Assembly (NCBI GenBank): GCA_000442125.1
Contig: KE546978.1
Coordinates: forward strand, 248,001 to 312,000
DNA from: Opeltia flavorubescens
Lineage: Eukaryota; Ascomycota; Lecanoromycetes; Teloschistales; Teloschistaceae
DNA: 64,000 nucleotides
Direction: 5' to 3'
In this document: in pieces, positions 1-11,796 of the stretch
Layout of the letters: the number at the start of each line of letters is the position of its first letter
How positions within the stretch are numbered: the first letter of the stretch is position 1
Program-made: the position numbers and the translations under genes
The notes under the pieces: model-generated
Told to the model about the DNA's origin: nothing
The model's input: the letters and a program-made list of their open reading frames with translations, nothing else
The model's database searches: none

Positions 1-3000
1 CTAGCTTTATAACTTTAGTTATTAATAAATCTTATAATAATTATATCGGCTAGTAAAGCTTATAAACTATAAGCTTCCCGGTATAATTTACTAGATTAAA
101 GCTTCGAGCTACTACTCCTAATAAAATATTTTATATAGCAATTTTAGCTAATAGTACAATTTATAGTATACTATTAAATTAGATAAATAGTAGACTTTAT
201 ATAGATAATTACTATTTTAAACGCCCGTTTATTTTTTTTAAAGCGATATTATAGCGAGACTTATATTATTAAAATTCCCTTCGTTTTATATTATCCCTAG
301 AATCTAATAAACCTAAAGTTATTTTTTTATTTAAATTTATAACTCTTTTTAATACGGCGTTTATATCTATATATTAGGCGTAAAATTTATAATAAAACTT
401 CGATAAATAAAATAAAAAAATATCTAATTATATAACTAACCTTTTTTATTAAAAGCTTTAAAAGAATATATATTTAATTTTATCGAACCTATATAGTAGT
501 TTAGATTAAGTTATAGAAAAATAAAAAACTTTTTTCAAAAATTATATAAACTATATTTAATTACGCCAGACCTTTTTTTTTACCTATTAAAAGTACTATA
601 GAATATTTAAAATACTTTTAGCTAAATTAGAAATATCTAAAAATATATAAATTTCTAATAACCTATTATATATAACTAACCAAATTAATAATATAATTTA
701 AAATAATTTTTGTCCTTTTTATATTAAAGTAGAAAATTTTTAAAATATTTTAAAATTTAGAATAAATTTAAAGAAATACTAAATATACGGTAAGTTTTAA
801 TAAATCTATAATATTTTTTTATCTAATTAAAAGTTTAATATAATACAAGAAGACTAAAAAAGCTGGCGATAATAGGTATTCCGGGAGAGTACCGGAAAAT
901 TTCACAGTTCTAGCAAATTTTACAGTCCTAATAGATATTTATTATAGGAATAGTCCGTTTTTCCCACGCGATAATTTAATAGTATAATAGCTCTTCGATA
1001 ATAATAACGTTTAATACTATAATAGTAGCTAGAATTCTATACAAGCAGCGTTACAGGTAATTTTTAGTACCTATATTATCTTAAAAATTATCGTGCTTAT
1101 TATACGAACTCTAGAATAGATTATAGAAGATTTTATATTTAATAAATAATTGTTACTATATTATATAGTAGGTAAAATTATATACGGAGATCTAGAATAT
1201 TTAAAGGATTTACTTTTTCGTATAAATAATTAAGAACTATAATTTAATTACGAATAAATTAGCTCTATAATAATCTAATCTATCTTTAAATATCTATTTA
1301 TATAATTCCCATTTAATTTTTCTAGCCTAATTTTACCTATAATTCTATAGTATTTATATTTAAATAAATTTATTAAATTTTTCCGAACGCGTTTAAGGTT
1401 ATAATATAAAGTAAAACCTTTTAAAATTTATTAAAAATATATTCGAATAGATTAAATAGTTTATAGAATTTAAATAATAAAATATTATTTTAAACCTATC
1501 TTTTAGAAAATTCAGATTTTCCTATTTATCTATATCTTACACCTTTATTTATAGCTAACTCGTATATATTTCGGCAGCGATAAAAGCAAAATCTAATTAT
1601 ATCGCTATTAGCTACTTAGAATAAAACTCTTTATTTAAAATATTCGAGATATATAATAATCAAACAGCTTAGTATAAAAAGACCAATAAATACTTTTATC
1701 TAGAAGACTCTTTTACTATTAATACTAGAATTTACTTTATATTTCCATTATAAAATTTTAGAAGATTTTTAGTTACTATTAATAAAAAATTAGCTATTAA
1801 TACAGCAATCTATAAATAAACCCCTAGAATAATATCTAATAAAAAGTAATTATTCTAATATTTAGGGAATAATAAATAAAATAAATAATACGGAAATATT
1901 ATAGCTATAATCTTTAAGTAAATAGCTTTTAAAGATAAGATAATACGAAATTACTTATACTATAAATATAAAAGCTAGTTAAAGGATTAAATATATAAAC
2001 TAGAATATACTAATTTAATATTCGGCCACTAATTTTTATATTTAAAATTTTAATAGGAGTTAATTAAATCTCGCTATAATACTTTCCGAGAGGAAAAATA
2101 ATCTATTTTCGATAAAGCTATAAATAGTCCGCCGTTATTAGACGCGGGATCTAACCGAATTAGCGATAAATTTCGGGATTAATTTCGAGAATTTATTAAT
2201 AAAGACTAGAACGAACAGCTAAAAAATATTATTAAATAATTAGCGTCGCGGATCTCAAGTTAAATAACTAGTACGGATTTAATTAGAACACGCGGACAGA
2301 AAAAAAAAGAGCGTATTAAATATTTAATCCGGTAATCGGATATATATTTAATAAAACTATTAGAGAAACTTTATAATCTATTTTTAAAATTTATATAAAT
2401 TAAATTTATAAAATATATATTAACCCGGATTTATAAACCTATTATAAGCCCGAATATCCTACCTAATAAGAAAGTATAACGATAATAGTTCGCTAATATA
2501 TTATATTTACACGTGATATTTAGAGATTAAAAAATAGATAAAAAGTATTAGAATATAGAAATAATAAATTATAAAAGGTATAAACCTAATAATAATATAT
2601 TATTAAAGTAAATATTAATTATAAATTTACCTAAACTAAAAATAAATTGCGTAAAATAGGCAAGTAGATAAAATTCCTTTTTAATATTTTCAAAAATATT
2701 ATTAAACTTAATATATAAATAAAGAACTATATATATATAAAAATAGAGGAATTATTATAATAAAATTTATAATTAATAGTTTAAAGTATACCGAAATCGA
2801 TTTATTTAAATAAATAAATTTTATTTATATATTATTTATTTTATAATTTTTTACTTTTTTATAAATAATTCTTATATTATATAAACAACTACCGGCCTAT
2901 ATATTTTTCCTTTCTACTATTTCTATACTAAAGTTAGATAGTTAGCTAAAATATAAATTTAAAATATTAATTAAATTAATAATATTAAACCGATTAATAG

Positions 3001-4300
3001 TAATTTAGATATTTTTATATAAAATACTTTAATTATACTAATAGCTTATTTATAGAATAAACGTTCTATTTTTAATATAAAATAAATACACGGATTAATA
3101 TATATTTACTAATCGGTTTATAACTTTTTTATTTAGTATATAACTAGTAAGATTTTTTATATATTTAAAAGCTATCCTTAACTTTTTCCGTCCAGATTTT
3201 ATATTACCCAAAAATTTAGATAAAAGCTCCTATAATATTAGATCCTTTATTTATCCTAAATAACTTTTAGTTTATTCCCTTTAATTCCAGTTTATATATA
3301 TTTACTAATAATAATTTATCCTTTTTATCGATTTTTAATAGTAGGTTAAGATCTACTTTATAATAAAAAGGATTAAAGTAATAAATACTACTAGTATAAT
3401 AATTCTATTAGTAATACGGGAAAAATTAGAGCGTGCCGGAAATAAATTAAGTATATTTAAAAAATAACGAGTAAATCGATCGCCTTCGCCGCTAGAAAAC
3501 TAAAAACGACCTCGCGTTAAAGTTTTAGTAACCCCTTTAGTTTATACTTTAGTCGAGCTATATTATTTATAATATATAAAATACTATAAATTATATCCGT
3601 TAATATTATAAACCTTTTTATATAATTAATATTCTAATCTATAATATAGTAGTTTAATTTACTTAAAGCCTAAAAATCCCGATAGATTATATTTATTTTA
3701 TATAATAGCTAATAAAATTTACGTGCTCGTAAAAATAAATAATAGAAGCGACTGCGCTATATTTTATAATTTATCGCTAATATTATTAAGTTTAATATAG
3801 AACCGAGACTAGCGAGGCTATAATATACTACTAAAGCTTACTTGACCGCTTTTTTTCCGGAAAATTCTAAGAATTTAGAAAAAGTATAAGATAGATATAT
3901 CTACTATATAGAATTCTATAGTAGTTAGCTAGTATATAAAAGAGCTTTAGATAAGTTCCTAATTAAATAGGTTTTCGATTAGTATTTTACAAAGTTCGTA
4001 CTAAATTTAAATATCCTCTATATACTATTATAAAAATAAAACTTATTCGTTATTACTATAGGTTAATCCCTAAATATTCTCTACTTTAAAGTGCAAGTAT
4101 AGATGGATATTACCGCGATATACCTTATAGGCGATATATTTTCGTTTTATCTTAAGTACTAGAAAGGTTAAAGTTAAAGATTTTTTACCGAATATATTAT
4201 TATAAATTCTCGACGCGGATCGTTAAAGCTCAGGCGTTACTGTATTAATTGCTTACAGAAAAAGATTGATTATAGTCACGATAAAAAACTAAACGAAACG
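1..4300. repeat. RIP-degraded transposon island
   Basis: The block is overwhelmingly A/T with an excess of TA dinucleotides, and every frame is riddled with TAA/TAG stops. Short GC-containing remnants survive, for example near 2100-2300 and 3480-3540. This is the signature of repeat-induced point mutation, in which CpA is converted to TpA in duplicated DNA of Pezizomycotina. Composition returns to normal over about 4230-4460. No intact ORF, terminal repeat or recognisable reverse transcriptase or transposase motif could be read, so the element class is unknown. The left end lies outside the window. Confidence 0.8.
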
Positions 4301-5253
4301 ACCTTCTAAGTTCTTTTACTCTTTTCAAGATTAGGCTACTCATATTTTCAAGAATTTGGGCTTTCCCTTGCGGAGGCGCTCTATAGACGACGGACATTGT
4401 TTTAGTTTTTCGCTGCCTTTAAAGTTTCGGTTATAAAGGCATTTATGTATTTTATTAGGATTAGTACTAGATTGTCACCTCCTCGCCTCCTAAAATACTC
4501 GTAAGACATCTAAGACTTACCCGATTTAGGAAGCATCGCTCCGTTGATATCGACCCCTGTTTAAAACAATTGACAAAATACAAATTATATACGCTTTGGC
4601 CTGCGTGTTGAAACCGATGTTTTATCGGACACTGACTCACAAAATTCCAACATCTACGTATATACCTGTTCTTGTTCAGGATGATAGTGCAAGATATCAC
4701 CATTCACATGATGGGCAGCCTCATAAAGCAGTCTATTAACTTGTCTTATCAGAAATACCAGAAGAATATTTCATGCCCGCTTTATCGTTAATTATCCTGT
4801 AATCGACTAAGTTCTAAAAGATCCGGCGCTCGTCCAACGTCTATTCTCTAGGTAGTATATGACAATTCCCCTAATACAATTCCTTGAAAGCACGCATCGG
4901 CATTAGAACCTCAATGCATGTTTCTTAACTTCGCTAGTGTTAATGTAAGCTTGCGTGTTACCAATATGCTTGATATTCCACGGCGACTCGTTAGACTCCT
5001 CCCACTGATTTCGAGCAAGAAGGTTTAGACTTGCGGTTCACGGTTACAGCTGCGCTGATCATTATGTATTCATTGGCAATGGAAGTTGAGCGCTTGATCA
5101 CCTACAGGTCGATGAGGTCAACCTGCATACTCTATTTTGCTCTAGTGTTCGTTTATTGCGACAGGTATATAAATGTCAAAGGGTATTAGTATTTCAATTA
5201 TGAACCAGTTACTCCTCCTTCACCAAGATTAAGTCTCGTTGGCGAATACAAAA
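4301..5253. other. Intergenic DNA between the RIP island and the O-methyltransferase
   Basis: Composition becomes normal here. I see no convincing coding exon. The last 90 bases hold the likely core promoter of the O-methyltransferase gene. Confidence 0.5.
5166..5173 (+). promoter_or_regulatory. TATA box of the O-methyltransferase gene
   Basis: A TATATAAA motif lies 80 bases before the chosen ATG at 5254, a plausible spacing for a fungal core promoter with a short 5' leader. It is assigned by sequence only. Confidence 0.45.
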
Positions 5254-6919
5254 ATGGCTATAAGCCGTATCGCAGAACTTGCAGCGACCATCGCTACTCA
5301 CACGCAAAAGGTAGATACACACTTGGCGACCAAGGGATTACCCGGCCTTTCTTTTGACCCAGACGGCTCTGCTGAAAGTGTATATGATGATGAAATCACT
5401 ACATCGCGTCAAAGCCTCCTCGCTGCGACCGAGGAGCTTCACGCCCTGATGCAAGGACCAGTGGACATCATCACAGCCAAGCCCGTAAGTACCACTTGTA
5501 TATGCTCTATATTATTTTCATCCGTTACGCCAAATACAATCTAACAGGCTGTGCATTGAAAAAAGTACAACTCATGGACCAGTCTCCAAGCCATCGCCCG
5601 GTTCGGACTCGCGAATGCCTTCCCCACTGGCAAGGACCATGCAACGTTTGCAGAAATCGCCGCGCAGAGTGGAGGGTTGCCAGAACCCCACGTTCGGCGG
5701 CTGTTACGACACGAGATGACTTTTCGGATCTTCCAGGAACCTAGTGAGGGCGTGGTACGCCATACAGCTGCTTCGAAATTACTGGCCGAGGACCCCATGT
5801 TGCGGCAATGGACGGGCATGATATTCGAAGAATTATGGCCCGCCGCGACGAAGGTAAGGGTGGTCATCAGCTTGGGCTGGCTGACAGGAAGAAGCTCCGC
5901 ACACTGATTTGTTCGATATATATAGACTATAGACGCATTGGCCAAATGGCCCGGGTCTGAAGAACCAAATCACACGGTGAATAAATACTTCTAACCCTCC
6001 TCTCATAAATCACCCCAATTCCATTCCATTCATTTTTTCCACACTCTACTATTTTGTATATATAAAAGAAATTAGCTACAAAGCAAAATCAACTCACAAA
6101 ATTGTGCCCAGGGCTTCAACATCGCACACAACNCCCCCGCCGTCATCTTCGACGAAATCACAAAGCACCCCGACCGCGACCAGCGCTACGCAGACGCCAT
6201 GACCTTCACCTCCACCCGCCCAGGCCTACAACCCCATAATTCCCTAAACGGCAATACGACTGGGCTTGCCCTCAGCGCAGATAGCACAGTCGTGGACATC
6301 GGCGGCTCCCACGGCTCCCTCAGTATCGCTTTAGCCGACCAAACCACCGTCCCACAAAAACTCCGTTTCATAGTTCAAGATCTCCCGCAAGTCACAGCGC
6401 TGGGCGAGAAGAATCTCCCAGGGCGCTTGCGCGATCGGATTACGTTCATGCCGCATGATTTTTTCCAGGAGCAGCCGGTTAAGGGCGCGGAGGTGTATAT
6501 GCTGCGGTGGATTTTGCACGATTGGTCGGATAAATACGCATTGAAGATCCTCCGAGCGCTGATACCGGCGTTGAAGAAGGGGGCGACGGTTTTGTTGTTT
6601 GAGCAGATTGTGCCCGGGAGAGGTGAGGTACCGGTGTATCAGGAAAGGGCGATTCGGTGAGTTTTATTTTGGTCTGTGTGATGAGTAGTCAGAAATACGC
6701 TTTTCTGTAGACTTATCTTTTGGCTCACTTCGAAACTTTATTAGGTCGGTCGATCTCACAATGTGGGCCACTCACAACGGGAAAGAGCGAGAGATGGAGG
6801 ATTGGAAACGCTTGTTTAATCTTGCTGGTGGTGAGGGAGGATTTGAGATTACGGCCGTGGTTCGGCCAAAGGGATCGAGACTCAGTATCATAGAGGCGAC
6901 ATGGAAGGGAGGGGGCTAG
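5254..6919 (+). CDS. SAM-dependent O-methyltransferase (fungal secondary-metabolite type)
   Basis: Five exons are proposed: 5254-5484, 5566-5853, 5926-5976, 6112-6656 and 6745-6919, giving 429 residues, normal for this family. The enzyme would transfer a methyl group from S-adenosylmethionine to a hydroxyl on a small aromatic or polyketide-like substrate. The N-terminal half has the helical dimerisation and winged-helix region (WTSLQAIARFGLA, then GLPEPHVRRLLRHEM). Exon 4 has the SAM-binding motif VVDIGGSHGSLSIAL and the catalytic-histidine motif LRWILHDWSD. Exon 5 ends the Rossmann domain. The first ATG is used, 88 bases after a TATA box. An n at 6133 leaves one codon unresolved. The first acceptor is chosen at 5565 because the earlier CAG at 5547 leads into an in-frame TGA. 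The gene sits next to a RIP island, and no other biosynthetic gene is adjacent, so the substrate is unknown. Confidence 0.85.
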
Positions 6920-7272
6920 GGGGACTGGTAACAGAGTCGAATTAATTACTACTGATCGATCAGGAAAATGGTTTAAACGGATTAGCTTGAGTCGATTCAG
7001 AAACTTTCTTCAAAAGATGTTTCGTATTAATAATGTGACGCAGCTGTATGCAGCTAACGGATCTCGAGAACACTTTATGGAGATTTTTATTACCCCTGAA
7101 ATGAACGCTTCATGATTTCAGTTCTTGTTTGTCAAATGAGCAGAATTGGAACAAGTACGAAGAAGAAAACAATCGTATCATTAGCACTATACAAACTCAC
7201 TTCCACGTAACACATACGTGCATGCATATACACATTCACATACACCTATCTATATACAAACTCCTACCCCGC

Positions 7273-7392
7273 AACCTCTCCCGGGCATAGATCAAGAATT
7301 GTTTTTTTTCTTTTTTTTTTTGTTCGGCCGGCTTCTCAGCCATTTAAAGATTTGCTTTTCAGCAGGATAGAAATCTATGCCCGGGAGAGGTT
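7273..7392. repeat. Perfect 20-bp inverted repeat with an 80-base loop
   Basis: The left arm at 7273-7292 (AACCTCTCCCGGGCATAGAT) is exactly complementary to 7373-7392. The arms enclose an 80-base loop that starts with long T runs and contains a small CGGCCG palindrome. Transcription would give a strong 20-bp stem. No target-site duplication is visible at the edges, so a miniature transposon is possible but not shown. Fourteen bases of the right arm also occur in exon 4 of the O-methyltransferase at 6611-6624. Confidence 0.85.
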
Positions 7393-7648
7393 CTTTTTTT
7401 TACAATCAAGTTTTTGCCTTTCCAACACATCTTCAGCTCCACAGACTTGTTTACAGTATGCGAGATTGGCCTCCACACGTCCCATGGTGATCTGATCAAA
7501 TGATGACCATATGCCATGGTTACTCCCTCCGCTTCATTGCATCAGGGTCGAATTTGTCCCCTGGAATTCTGTCTTTGATGATGCATTTGCTCCGAATAGG
7601 GACGTCTCCCTATTCATTCATTGCAAACAATCCATCCACAACTGTTCA

Positions 7649-7706
7649 TACGATGCAGGTCGGGGACGGGTGGCCAGTCCGCCCCTTCTAGACATCGTGA
7701 CGGAAG
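7649..7706 (+). repeat. Diverged 58-bp duplication, copy A
   Basis: It matches copy B at 8643-8700 at about 48 of 58 positions. The central 16-18 bases around GGGTGGCCAGTCCGCCCCT are identical. Eight of the ten differences are transitions, including CA to TA, which fits RIP-type decay of an older duplication. Confidence 0.65.
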
Positions 7707-7960
7707 TTGGTGATAGGGTTTCTTAGCTTGTCGTTCGTCCCAACACCATTATGATATCACTTGACGAGTGAATCTCATTAGTTTGTGACTGCGTATGCTG
7801 GATAATCGGATCTGTTGTAGTGCTTGCATCGATAATTCCAGATCTCATTATGGTCGTGGGTGAAGGTCATTCGTCCGAGATATGAGAGATTGTATGCCTT
7901 CTAAGACCTTTCTTTTCATGCAAGCTAGGACTATTGAGCTTGACGACGAATGATAGTTAG

Positions 7961-8258
7961 CTAGAATAGTCTAGCAGCTCGTTTTTCTTGCCTTTGCCTC
8001 TGGGGTCTGGTGTGCTCGCATCGGGCATCTTCCGCCTCATCTTCATCACCTGGATCTTGTGAACGTGTACGGTGCTGTTGATCCACGTCTGCTATCTGCT
8101 GAAGCGGTGAACAAATTTGGCAGGTAGGGGAGGGGTAGCCGGACTATAAGATCTGATGGTGTTGCTCACGGTTGTACTGATGATGTCGTCGCGACAAAGA
8201 ACTCGGCAACGAGCTCCTCAAAACCAGAGATCCAAGAATTTGGTGGTGAGTTCAACAT
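7961..8258 (-). CDS. Possible small two-exon gene, unknown function
   Basis: A tentative model has exon 1 at 8258-8178 and exon 2 at 8098-7961, giving 72 residues. Exon 1 starts at an ATG (MLNSPPNSWISGFEEL...). Exon 2 is highly charged (DPGDEDEAEDARCEH) and ends at TAG. The intron would use donor GTACAA and acceptor TTCAG, in phase 0. The sequence looks coding in character, but no family is recognised, the donor is weak and the surrounding DNA is gene-poor and repetitive. It could be a fragment of a larger decayed gene. Confidence 0.25.
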
Positions 8259-10034
8259 GCAAGAAATTTGGTCATTTTATCTGCTCGAGAACCACAGCTT
8301 GTGCGTGAGAAGTCCTAGCAGCGAGATGTCATTTGAACCCGCAACTTCGGTGTTGTCAAGTCGCTGATTTGCTTGGTGAAGACATTCGATAGTTTTAATT
8401 GAGCGACTTTAAAACAAGGTTAGCTGTGATTGTTAGACTTAACATTCACACGGCCAGGTTGGTAATGTCTTGTTCCCTTGGGCTATTTCGATCGACGACT
8501 TTGCAGGTCTGTTTGTTTCATTGAGGTTTCTGTATTCAAGAATCGCCTAGCTTGTGAACACCACGTCTTGATATTGGCGCTCAAGATAGTGAGATGACGG
8601 ATTCTCCCTAATAATTGCAGTTCACCCAGTACACAACAAACGTACGATGTAGGTTGGGCACGGGTGGCCAGTCCGCCCCTCCCGAACAACGTAACGAAAG
8701 CTGCAACGGACTTCTCATTCATGGAGATTCAAGATTTCGGTGTCTTCATGTTTCTGTGGGCGATGATGCTTCAATGAGCCATGTTCTCCTGCTGTTCAGA
8801 TCCCAGTGTCTTTGTTGCCTGACAGTCGTCCAGAGAGTGCGTGCGATTAATCTTATCGCATGATGTAGACATGTTCCGTAACTATTGGTACTGGAACTGA
8901 AGATTAGGAACGTATTAGAATAGACTGGAAGCTGCCAGACCTACTGATCGTAAGAGGAATCCCCAAAGCCCTGCCTCTGTATTGAGTACATGCCAGATAG
9001 CCCAACATGGTCTACCCTCGGTCGTGCTAGCCATGCTTAAAAGCCATCCTAGTTGAAATTGCTCAGTGTTCTTCTCCTTAACATCATACGTCCTGCACCG
9101 CCTCTACCGCTGCTCTCTTTCTTAGTAACAGGACGACGATCGCCCTACTTGTCGGTAGATGGCAAGACTGGCTGGACAGTATGTACCGAAGCATGTATTC
9201 AAGATAAGAGAATGTTGTTCCCAACTGGGTGACATTGGGCGACTGAGGCAATATAGATCGTGGGATGAAACAACCGTTGGGCAAAAAGCTAGGCCATCAT
9301 GACCATAGAATGGTCTGAAAGGTTGACAAGAGATTGAGCTTATGGTCGTCGTGTCAACGAGCGGACTTCCTTAGACGTTTGAGTCTTCAAATATAGAAAC
9401 ATATTTTTCCTTTGCGTGATGCTTGGGGATTGTTTAGGAATAGTGAGAATTCTAAGATGAAAATGACTTTATATAAAAAGCCCAGAAAACAACGTTTCAG
9501 GTTCAGAATCCGCCGGGGGAAATCCGCCGTTCATACTATCGGGAACGTGCATGAGTGACTCACTGGAACGCCGGTCCCACGCCTGTTACGGCGTTGAAGG
9601 GCGGGAAACCTAGAAATAGCTCAGTGCCAGACTTCAACTGGGTACTTCCTGAGACAAAAGCCATCTGAATCATCGCTGTCAAAAGGAAAAACAGCGTAAA
9701 TGACCCTGTTTACCACAGTCTCTGTGGGGCCCCCTGTTGGCGGGTATTTCCGGCTGACAACCTCTGTTAAAGCTATTTCAGTCCCGATGTAGGAGTTTAA
9801 GCAGCGATTTTTGCAATCCCTTTCGTGGAATTCCAAGAACGTGCAGCGACCAACGATTCATCGACGACTTTTCCTTGTTGGATCAATCTTTTCAGTTTTG
9901 GCTTGGAAAGGCGTTTAGTATTTGAGCGTTACTAAAATCCTTTGACTTTTCATTGCCTAAGCGAATAATTGTTATCAAAACTGAGTGATATATCTCAGTC
10001 ATAGCCGAAGGAAACGTCACATCTATCCTGAACG
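8259..10034. other. Intergenic DNA with duplication copy B
   Basis: It contains copy B of the 58-bp duplication. A short open stretch on the minus strand near 9621-9850 lacks an ATG and is not supported as a gene. Nothing else is recognised. Confidence 0.45.
8643..8700 (+). repeat. Diverged 58-bp duplication, copy B
   Basis: This is the partner of the copy at 7649-7706, in the same orientation about 1 kb away. The similarity fades on both sides, so the original unit may have been longer. Confidence 0.65.
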
Positions 10035-11474
10035 CTACGCCACAAGGTCCACAACCTCCTGTCTCCCTTTCCTAACCTCAACCCATCCCCCCTCTCCGAC
10101 CTGCACAATCTTCCCATCCACACAAACCCTTCTCCACCTCCCATCTTCCTCATCCATCTCAATCCTCAGGCCATCGATCGGCTCATACAGCACCAACTCA
10201 TCTTTCTCATGCCCACCGCCCTGCATCGCCAGCCCCATCAACCGCATAATAGCCTCAGCCGGAATATCCCCAAAACGCAGTACCCTCAGCTGCCCATCCA
10301 ACGGTTTCGAATGAGGAGAAATACACAATGATTTTTCAAAGTTCGATACCAGAGTCGCTACGATATAAGAGGTTCTGGTCTCCGGAATCTCTTCCGAATA
10401 GGTTTGACCTTGATCATCAGTCTTGTATATCGTGATGCTCCCATTGTAGACGTGAGGTCCGGAACCATCTGCCGGGGCGATCAATTTCCCAGCCGCCATT
10501 TGGAAGCGTTGGGAGCCGAATTTGCGGTACTCGGTTGTGTCGCTATCTGCGACGAGAGATGCATGAAAGGCCCAGCTGCAGACTACGACGCCGTGCATGA
10601 TTCCGCCTCGCCCAGTTGGAGATGAAGGGAGGGGTTCCGTACTCCTGCCTTCATCTGTGAGGAGGACAGATCCAGGGGAGAAATGTACGGTAAACGTGGG
10701 GAGAGGATGGGGGTGGCCTCTGAAAATGGTACGGAGGCCGCGAGTAAGATCTTTTTGTAGGAAGGTAGAGTTTGCTAGAGCGTTTCCGGTGCCCATGCTG
10801 ATGAGGCCAATGGTTGGTTTTGTATACTGTTCACTTCTTGTGGAGATGAGGAGGGTATTGACGATGTCGACGATGCCGCCGTCACCCGACAATAGAAGTA
10901 CGGTCTGAGGGATGCCATGATTCGCTCTTGTGAGGAGGACTTGTTCTGCGATCTCTACGATGGAGTTTTCTGAAGTAGTAGTATGAACATGGTAGGCCCC
11001 CTGTGTGAGACCAATATTCGATAAAGCTTCAACAAGAACATCATCAAAGAAGCGTTGTGCTTCGCCGACACCGGATCGAACGGAGATGATAACGTGCAGA
11101 TTCGGCGAGCCGTCTGCGTTTGAAGGAACTTCCAGATGCTCCGGTGCTGTTTCAAGATAATGAGCTCTGAGGTATTCCGGAGGTAAACCCGTGACCGGAA
11201 AAGTTTGGAATCGGAAATAGTCCTTCGGGTCTTCGGGAGAGTTCGGTCGCCTGGTGAGAACGCGAAGGATGAGTTGTGACTGTACTCCATTCCCTTTCTC
11301 TTCCCTTGGATCATCTATTATACCAAGAACCTCGCGGTCTAATATATCCCCTTTGAAACTCTCCCAATAAAACGTTAAGGTACCGCTATCTCCGTCCTCT
11401 TCGTAGGAAAAGTTGGCGTCTTTTCCATCGGCTGTCCCCATGTAAGGTGGATATGTAAGAGGTGGTTTGTCCAT
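10035..11474 (-). CDS. Lipid kinase with a DAGKc domain (sphingoid-base/diacylglycerol kinase type)
   Basis: Single exon, 479 residues. The DAGK catalytic fold begins near residue 120 (NLHVIISVRSGVGEAQRFF). The nucleotide-binding loop reads LLLSGDGGIVDIVN, close to the SGDG loop of sphingosine kinases, and is followed by GLISMGTGNALANS. The C-terminal half carries the second domain seen in long-chain-base and ceramide kinases (GVVVCSWAFHASLVADSD). Such enzymes phosphorylate sphingoid bases, ceramide or diacylglycerol using ATP. No transmembrane segment is apparent. It is transcribed divergently from the gene at 11797, with 322 bases between the two starts. The exact lipid substrate cannot be decided from sequence alone. 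Confidence 0.8.
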   Translation of the reverse strand: MDKPPLTYPPYMGTADGKDANFSYEEDGDSGTLTFYWESFKGDILDREVLGIIDDPREEKGNGVQSQLILRVLTRRPNSPEDPKDYFRFQTFPVTGLPPEYLRAHYLETAPEHLEVPSNADGSPNLHVIISVRSGVGEAQRFFDDVLVEALSNIGLTQGAYHVHTTTSENSIVEIAEQVLLTRANHGIPQTVLLLSGDGGIVDIVNTLLISTRSEQYTKPTIGLISMGTGNALANSTFLQKDLTRGLRTIFRGHPHPLPTFTVHFSPGSVLLTDEGRSTEPLPSSPTGRGGIMHGVVVCSWAFHASLVADSDTTEYRKFGSQRFQMAAGKLIAPADGSGPHVYNGSITIYKTDDQGQTYSEEIPETRTSYIVATLVSNFEKSLCISPHSKPLDGQLRVLRFGDIPAEAIMRLMGLAMQGGGHEKDELVLYEPIDGLRIEMDEEDGRWRRVCVDGKIVQVGEGGWVEVRKGRQEVVDLVA

Positions 11475-11796
11475 GATCGGTACTCAGACATCGTAGACTC
11501 AGCCGAAGCTGGGAGGTCGCAGAGGGTTGCCATGATGAAAGTAGCGCAGTAGAATCAAGTACAACGATAAAGCAGGCAAGTTCCAGATGATGAAATACAA
11601 ACCGAGGGGTTCCGTCCCACGCGGGATCTAATGATTTGCAGGGCTATCTTTAGCGCCCGTTGCCGATCTCCAAGCTGTAACTTCAACTTTATCTGCACTG
11701 CTTCAGCTCCATGATAATCCAGGTCATTGAATTGAGCATTCAATAAATATGTACATCTCAATCTTATAGTTACGATATCTGTTTTCATCTTTCAGC
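11475..11796. other. Divergent promoter region
   Basis: 322 bases between two start codons on opposite strands. No distinct motif is recognised. Confidence 0.5.

Larger units (their letters stand above)
6920..7960. other. Gene-poor intergenic DNA
   Basis: It contains a perfect inverted repeat (7273-7392) and copy A of a diverged duplication (7649-7706), listed separately. There are T-rich runs but no supported coding exon. Confidence 0.5.

Noticed and set aside
4467-4703. Short minus-strand ORF next to the RIP island
   Set aside because: It has no family features or splice context, and chance ORFs of this size are expected.
7961-8100. Similarity of an alternative frame (TVHVHKIQVMK) to ribosomal protein eS1
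   Set aside because: The match covers about ten residues and has a stop just before it. The other frame gives a better small-gene model.
8300-8380. tRNA-like B box (GGGTTCAAATG on the minus strand)
   Set aside because: There is no matching A box, acceptor stem or anticodon arm nearby.
9621-9850. Minus-strand open stretch with a protein-like sequence ending YPVEVWH
   Set aside because: There is no ATG, an in-frame stop lies just upstream, and no splice acceptor connects it to another exon.
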